The position numbers and the translations under genes are program-made. From contig CAZEGV010000075.1 in assembly GCA_964511645.1 (NCBI GenBank), positions 1-11,148 of the forward strand: a DNA stretch of 11,148 bases. Direction: 5' to 3'. Below, piece after piece: positions 6,691 through 11,148 of the stretch. Below the pieces are notes generated by a model. It did not search any database. It saw nothing but the letters and a program-made list of their open reading frames with translations, and was not told where the DNA came from. This DNA comes from CAZEGV01 sp964511645. GTDB taxonomy: Bacteria > Bacteroidota > Bacteroidia > Cytophagales > JAAEPT01. Position 1 is the stretch's first letter. Every line of letters starts with the position of its first letter.

Positions 6691-8964
6691 ATGAAGGGAG
6701 TCTTTGTAATGTTCTTAATCACATTAGTAGGTTTTTTAATGGCTCAATCAAGTGGTTTGAGCGAAGCACAGTATGCCTTAGAGAAAGGTGAATTTAGCAA
6801 AAGCATTGCTTTGGTCGAAGATTACACTGCAGTACATGGGCTTAGTCGTGACGACCCAAATACCTTGAAGGCATACTTGATAATGGCTCGTGATTACAAG
6901 AATTTAAAACAACCATTTTTCAGTTTCGAATACTATTTATTAGCAAGGTACTCTACGAGTTCTACCTCAAATACTAAAAGTACTGTTGCTGAAGAGACAG
7001 GGGATTTAATTTGTGGATGGGGTTATTTTTCTAAAGGGATTTCATATTATCAGCGAGCTTTGTCCACTTGCCGTAAAAGCGAAGAAAACAGAATTAGAAA
7101 TAAAATAGCAAAGTCATTTGTCGGTGAAAATAGACTCGACTCTTCCTGTACTTATTATCGGTTGGTGATAGATAATAGTGGGTCTCAATCAATGGTTAAT
7201 GAGGCGAAGATAGGTGTGGCAAACAACCTGATGTCTCTTAAGAAATACGATGATGCGATGAATTGGATATTAGGGTTTTATAAAAATATAGACATCCCTT
7301 CTCAGAAGATACTATTACATAATTACTTAGGACACTTGTATCAACAAAAAAAACATTACGACAAAGCTATTTCATCGTTTGAGTCAGCCTTAACCTTGGC
7401 AAAACAAATAGGAGATGAAAAAGAAAGAGGTGATATTTTACAGCGAATAGGGTTTCTAAAAAATAAGCAGGGAGATTACGAAGAAGCATTGTCTCTTTTT
7501 TTGCAATCGTTAGAGATTTTGAAAAGTAACCAACCAAGAGGGAACTTGTTAGCAACGTATAATTATATTTCAAAATTATATTTAGTAGAGGATAAACTCA
7601 GGATCGCCACCCGTTATGCCGATTCAGTATTGATTTTGTCAACAAAACACCCCAATTCACTCACTACATTTAGAGCCAATGAACTTCTTAAAACAATTTA
7701 TGAGCAAAAAGGAGCGATGAAAAAAATGAACTTTCATAAAGATGAAATGGAAAGGATTGACCAATGGTTAAATAATAAAGAAACGATAAAAAAACAGCAA
7801 GAAAAAAAATGGAGAAAAGAAATAGACGCTTTTGAAACACAGTATACCACCCTTATCAAAAACAGTTATTTGCAAAACTTAGAATACAAAAATTTAAAAT
7901 TGGCTACCCTAGCTCAGAAAAACAAGCTAGGTCTTATGATAAAAAATAGAGCGATTAATCAACAAAAATTATTACTGTCCAATAAAAAGTTAAACTTAGA
8001 ACAAAAAGCCAGAGATATAGAAAAATTGACAGCGGATAAAAAAATCCAACAATTATTAATCGAAAAACAAAAATCACATGAAGAAGAAGAATTAAGAAAA
8101 ATATCGTCTTTAGAAAAAGATGTCAATTTAAATGAATTAGAGTTAAGATATAAAGACCAGAAAATTCAAAGTCAGCAGTATTTACAGCATCTTTTTATAT
8201 TAGGGTTTGTAATTTTTGTACTACTGGCTATTTTGGTTTATTTTAAATTTAGATACAATCAAAAAATTCAAAAAGAAGCAATGGAGGGACATCGGAAAGA
8301 CACCGAGAATAAATTATTTAGAAGTCAAATGAATCCTCATTTTCTGTTTAATTCTTTAAACTCAATTAAAAGCTTTATCCTTACAAACGAGTCTAAACTA
8401 GCAGGGTCTTATCTGTCTAAATTCTCTCTTTTGATGCGTCATATTTTAGATAATTCGGACAACTCATTTATTCCTTTATGGAAAGAAATCGAAACTTTAA
8501 GTTTGTATTTAGACCTTGAGAAAATGAGGTTTGATGATTGTTTTGATTATCAAATTATAATAGATGATGAACTTGAACCAGAGAATACGTATCTGCCACC
8601 AATGTTGCTTCAGCCACATGTCGAAAATGCTATTCTACATGGATTTAGAGGAAAGAAATCTTTAGGTTTAATCAAGATTGAAGTGAAGGAACAAGGTAGT
8701 TTGTTACTGTGCTCCATCGAAGATAATGGAGTAGGTAGGTTGAAATCGAAGAGATTTAGTAGGGTACAACCAACTCATGAATCAAAAGCAATTCACCTAG
8801 TCGAAAAACATTTAGAAAACATTAACTCGACAGAAAAAATGGATGTCAATATGAAAATTATTGATTTGGTTAATGACAAAGGAGTAGCAACAGGAACAAG
8901 GGTTGAAATCGTTTTACCCTTTAAAATGGAAAACCCTATCAACTATCATCAATACGTGAGCTAA
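6691..8964 (+). CDS. TPR-containing LytS-type sensor histidine kinase
   Basis: A 757-residue membrane kinase. Layout by residue: signal peptide about 1-18 (VGFLMAQ); TPR-type helical repeats about 24-345, clearest at 207-277 (LGHLYQQKKHYDKAISSFESAL, then GDYEEALSLFLQSLEIL); a long Lys/Glu/Gln-rich coiled coil about 360-497; one transmembrane segment about 499-519; and a His_kinase-type (LytS/YehU-like) catalytic region from 540. The phospho-accepting His550 lies in SQMNPHFLFNSLNSIK. The N box is QPHVENAILHGF (Asn646) and the G1 box IEDNGVG (676-682). The usual later glycine-rich ATP-lid motif is not obvious; ESKAIHLVEKHLENI stands in its place, as in some Bacteroidota relatives. Predicted topology: TPR and coiled coil in the periplasm, catalytic part in the cytoplasm. 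It starts 1 base after the regulator stop and ends 11 bases before the receptor ATG. The signal sensed is unknown. Confidence 0.92.
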   Translation: MKGVFVMFLITLVGFLMAQSSGLSEAQYALEKGEFSKSIALVEDYTAVHGLSRDDPNTLKAYLIMARDYKNLKQPFFSFEYYLLARYSTSSTSNTKSTVAEETGDLICGWGYFSKGISYYQRALSTCRKSEENRIRNKIAKSFVGENRLDSSCTYYRLVIDNSGSQSMVNEAKIGVANNLMSLKKYDDAMNWILGFYKNIDIPSQKILLHNYLGHLYQQKKHYDKAISSFESALTLAKQIGDEKERGDILQRIGFLKNKQGDYEEALSLFLQSLEILKSNQPRGNLLATYNYISKLYLVEDKLRIATRYADSVLILSTKHPNSLTTFRANELLKTIYEQKGAMKKMNFHKDEMERIDQWLNNKETIKKQQEKKWRKEIDAFETQYTTLIKNSYLQNLEYKNLKLATLAQKNKLGLMIKNRAINQQKLLLSNKKLNLEQKARDIEKLTADKKIQQLLIEKQKSHEEEELRKISSLEKDVNLNELELRYKDQKIQSQQYLQHLFILGFVIFVLLAILVYFKFRYNQKIQKEAMEGHRKDTENKLFRSQMNPHFLFNSLNSIKSFILTNESKLAGSYLSKFSLLMRHILDNSDNSFIPLWKEIETLSLYLDLEKMRFDDCFDYQIIIDDELEPENTYLPPMLLQPHVENAILHGFRGKKSLGLIKIEVKEQGSLLLCSIEDNGVGRLKSKRFSRVQPTHESKAIHLVEKHLENINSTEKMDVNMKIIDLVNDKGVATGTRVEIVLPFKMENPINYHQYVS

Positions 8965-8975
8965 AATAATACCTT

Positions 8976-11090
8976 ATGATAAAACGTTTGAAAATAATTT
9001 TTCTGACAATTCCTTTGTTGATTTTGAATCAAATCACACTTTGTCAAGTCGATAGCGGTAGTGTTAAGCCTGTATTTGATGTGTCATTATCAGAGCTAAC
9101 AAATTTTGATATTACCGTAGCATCCAAAAACCCAGAGAATATATTAGAAGCACCGGGTGTGATTACGGCATACAGTTCAAAAGAGCTAGACTATATGGGG
9201 TATTACACAATTCGAGATTTGGCAGACATAACTCCAGGGTATAGTTCGTACAGATCAATCGGTGAAATCACTTTAGAAACTAGGGGACAAAAAGCAGCTG
9301 GGTTTGACAATAATAAGCACCTTTTGTTAATTGATGGCATTCCCATCTACCATGCCCGTGCAGGAAAAGTAAACACGGAAGAAGACCTCCTTTTGTATTT
9401 CTCTAAGCAAGTTGAATTTTTAAGAGGTCCAGGATCTGCACTTTACGGGGTTGGAGCTTTTTATGGGGTGATTAACGTAGTGCCAAAAGATGTAGGTGAT
9501 ATCAAAAACATAACAGTTGAGTCTAAAATGTCAGTAGGGATGCCTAATTTCAGAAGAAGAGTAATGGGGAATATAATTGTACCCCATGAGTTAGGTGTTT
9601 CGACTATGAATTTTGGGTACGCTGCCAAAGAAGCAAGTTTAAGTTTCTTAGGTAGAGACTCTGTAAACCAAAATAGTTTAAATAGAGATAATTCAAATAG
9701 CTTATTCTTAAGGTTTAGCCATCATTTTGACAAAGGAGAGTTAAGAGGGGTTAAACTAGGATTTATTAGCAATAGTAAAGTTGGGGGGCTGGGAGATTAT
9801 TGGAATTCCTTTCAGAACCCCACCAGAGAGACCTTAGAGCTAAGCTGGAGTCAGTTATCCCCATTTGTAAAGTACAATCGAAAAATCTCAGAAGAGTTTT
9901 CAATCAACTCATATGTTTTAGGAAATGTATCCACCGAGAAAGGCACAACAGGAGTGGGAGCTGTCGCACCAGATTCATCCATTATGAGCTTATACCAAAT
10001 AAAAATATATGACTTTGAAGCATTGGGAGAGGTCAGTTATACACCTGATTTTGAAAAATTAAAAAATAGCCTTAATATTCGGTTTGGTTTAAATTACGTT
10101 TCAAGATATCAAGCAGGGGCACCATTTTCTTACGCTAATTTTGTTATGATAAATAAAGATCCTTTTGTGCGTAGAGATACCCTTTTGTACAACGAAAAAT
10201 CAGATAGTTATCACATTTATTCATCATACATACAGTTACAAAAAAAAATAAAAGGTCTTCTTAAAGGTACTACGGTTACTTTAGGAGGAAGGTATGATGG
10301 TGTAAGTATTTTGGGAGTAGATGATAAAAAACAAATAAACTACTTTGACAGGTTTTCTCCTCGAATAGCGGTAGTCCAAAAAATTACAGATAATTTAGTA
10401 TTCAAAGCCCTGTACGGAAGTGCCTTACGAGCTCCGTTGTTAAAAATAAGATGGGTGAATTTAGAAGCACTCACTAAACATCCCAGTTATGAGGACAGTA
10501 TAAGTACTAATCTTCAACCGGAAACTATTCAATCTGCCGAATTTTCCATAGGGTATAATTCCTCTAGGTTTAATGGTACAGTAACTTATTTTTGCAATAA
10601 AACAGTCAATAACATAATTAAAGCGCCAGTAGGAGATATAGGGAGTGTGTATAGTAACAGCTCCGCAGCGATTACTGCTTATGGAAGCGAGGTGGAACTC
10701 TCGTGGTCACCACGCACTAAGCGAGTTAAATTTAAAGCCAACTGGTCATTTGCTGTACCAACTACTTCCGACAATGTTAACAATTTAGACGTACCTATAC
10801 ATAAGATCAACGGAGTGTTTTACTTAAATTTTAATAAGAAAATCCCATTAACTCTCGGTTTATCTCACCATTATATAGTAGGATTCAGGACCCCCAATGG
10901 AAAATCAAATGGGGTTCAAAGCACAGATGTTAATATCAGGTACTTAGTTAATCCACAATTTACCCTTGAGTTACTATCTAGAAACATCTTCAATATAAAG
11001 TATTATTACCCTAGTTTTGATGGCTCAGGAAGAGGAAGCGTACAAGGCGATATAAGATCTTTTTTATTATCGTTAAATTTCACATACTAA
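8976..11090 (+). CDS. TonB-dependent outer-membrane receptor
   Basis: A 704-residue protein with a signal peptide (about 1-23, ending ITLC before Q), a plug domain about 45-172 and a beta-barrel to the C-terminus. Family marks seen: DVSLSELTNFDITVASK (35-51) then EAPGVITAYSSKEL, plug signature VEFLRGPGSALYG (146-158) and GVINVVPK, barrel signatures SPRIAVVQKITDNLVFKALYGSALRAP-like (461-487) and LQPETIQSAEFS (513-524), a late NIFNIKYYYPS segment, and an aromatic last residue (FTY) as expected for BAM-assembled barrels. It lacks the carboxypeptidase-regulatory-like N-terminal domain of SusC proteins, and no SusD-like gene follows, so it is not a typical glycan PUL receptor. It could take up an iron chelate, a cobalamin-like cofactor or another small ligand; the sequence does not decide. 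Short spacing behind the kinase suggests a shared transcript. Confidence 0.92.
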   Translation: MIKRLKIIFLTIPLLILNQITLCQVDSGSVKPVFDVSLSELTNFDITVASKNPENILEAPGVITAYSSKELDYMGYYTIRDLADITPGYSSYRSIGEITLETRGQKAAGFDNNKHLLLIDGIPIYHARAGKVNTEEDLLLYFSKQVEFLRGPGSALYGVGAFYGVINVVPKDVGDIKNITVESKMSVGMPNFRRRVMGNIIVPHELGVSTMNFGYAAKEASLSFLGRDSVNQNSLNRDNSNSLFLRFSHHFDKGELRGVKLGFISNSKVGGLGDYWNSFQNPTRETLELSWSQLSPFVKYNRKISEEFSINSYVLGNVSTEKGTTGVGAVAPDSSIMSLYQIKIYDFEALGEVSYTPDFEKLKNSLNIRFGLNYVSRYQAGAPFSYANFVMINKDPFVRRDTLLYNEKSDSYHIYSSYIQLQKKIKGLLKGTTVTLGGRYDGVSILGVDDKKQINYFDRFSPRIAVVQKITDNLVFKALYGSALRAPLLKIRWVNLEALTKHPSYEDSISTNLQPETIQSAEFSIGYNSSRFNGTVTYFCNKTVNNIIKAPVGDIGSVYSNSSAAITAYGSEVELSWSPRTKRVKFKANWSFAVPTTSDNVNNLDVPIHKINGVFYLNFNKKIPLTLGLSHHYIVGFRTPNGKSNGVQSTDVNIRYLVNPQFTLELLSRNIFNIKYYYPSFDGSGRGSVQGDIRSFLLSLNFTY

Positions 11091-11148
11091 ATGTACGATT
11101 TATAAAATAATCAGGGGCTTCCCTCTCATTTTATTCGCGGGGCTATTC

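Noticed and set aside
7367..7573. Minus-strand open frame of 68 codons inside the kinase gene
   Set aside because: Its hydrophobic look comes from reading Lys/Glu-rich TPR coding sequence backwards; nothing independent supports it.
9800..10012. Plus-strand 70-codon frame inside the receptor gene
   Set aside because: It is an out-of-frame shadow of the receptor barrel with an Arg/Cys-rich composition unlike the real proteins here.
11091..11148. GC-richer tail with repeated GGGGC, possible terminator
   Set aside because: Only a 4-bp stem can be drawn, there is no following T-run, and the window ends too soon to judge.

Overview
The window looks like chromosomal DNA from a member of the Bacteroidota, most likely a flavobacterium-like, AT-rich organism. 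The evidence is two secreted proteins ending in type IX secretion (T9SS) type A sorting domains, a TANNTTTG-type -7 promoter element, a LytS-like kinase and LytTR regulator pair of Bacteroidota style, and a TonB-dependent receptor with a Q just after the signal peptide. I cannot name a genus. A run of exactly 100 N (896-995) shows that this is a scaffolded draft assembly.

Layout. (1) 136-1285, minus strand: a secreted leucine-rich-repeat protein with a T9SS tail. The N run splits it into two apparent frames, but the flanks are in perfect repeat phase, so it is probably one intact gene. (2) 1286-1511: a divergent intergenic region. (3) 1512-2135, plus: a YihX-like HAD phosphatase. (4) 2136-2308: an intergenic region with a perfect 9-bp hairpin and a weak candidate promoter. 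(5) 2309-5638, plus: a 1109-residue secreted M6 metalloprotease with two CBM5/12-type chitin-binding modules bracketing four Ig-like modules and a T9SS tail, closed by a strong terminator at 5671-5705. (6) 5934-11090, plus: a compact three-gene unit of LytTR response regulator, TPR/coiled-coil/LytS-type histidine kinase (1-bp gap) and TonB-dependent receptor (11-bp gap). The last 58 bases hold no recognisable gene. No intergenic stretch exceeds 300 bases.

How the genes may work together. The protease and LRR protein are exported to the cell surface or medium, and the chitin-binding modules suggest the protease is targeted to chitinous or protein-chitin material. The regulator-kinase-receptor unit is the most system-like part: a periplasmic TPR sensor, its DNA-binding partner and an outer-membrane uptake receptor appear to be co-transcribed, which suggests a dedicated sense-and-import circuit with an unknown ligand. 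No mobile element, CRISPR array, tRNA or rRNA was seen. Nothing here is clearly a wholly new system; the kinase-receptor operon and the repeat-driven LRR gene are the best leads.
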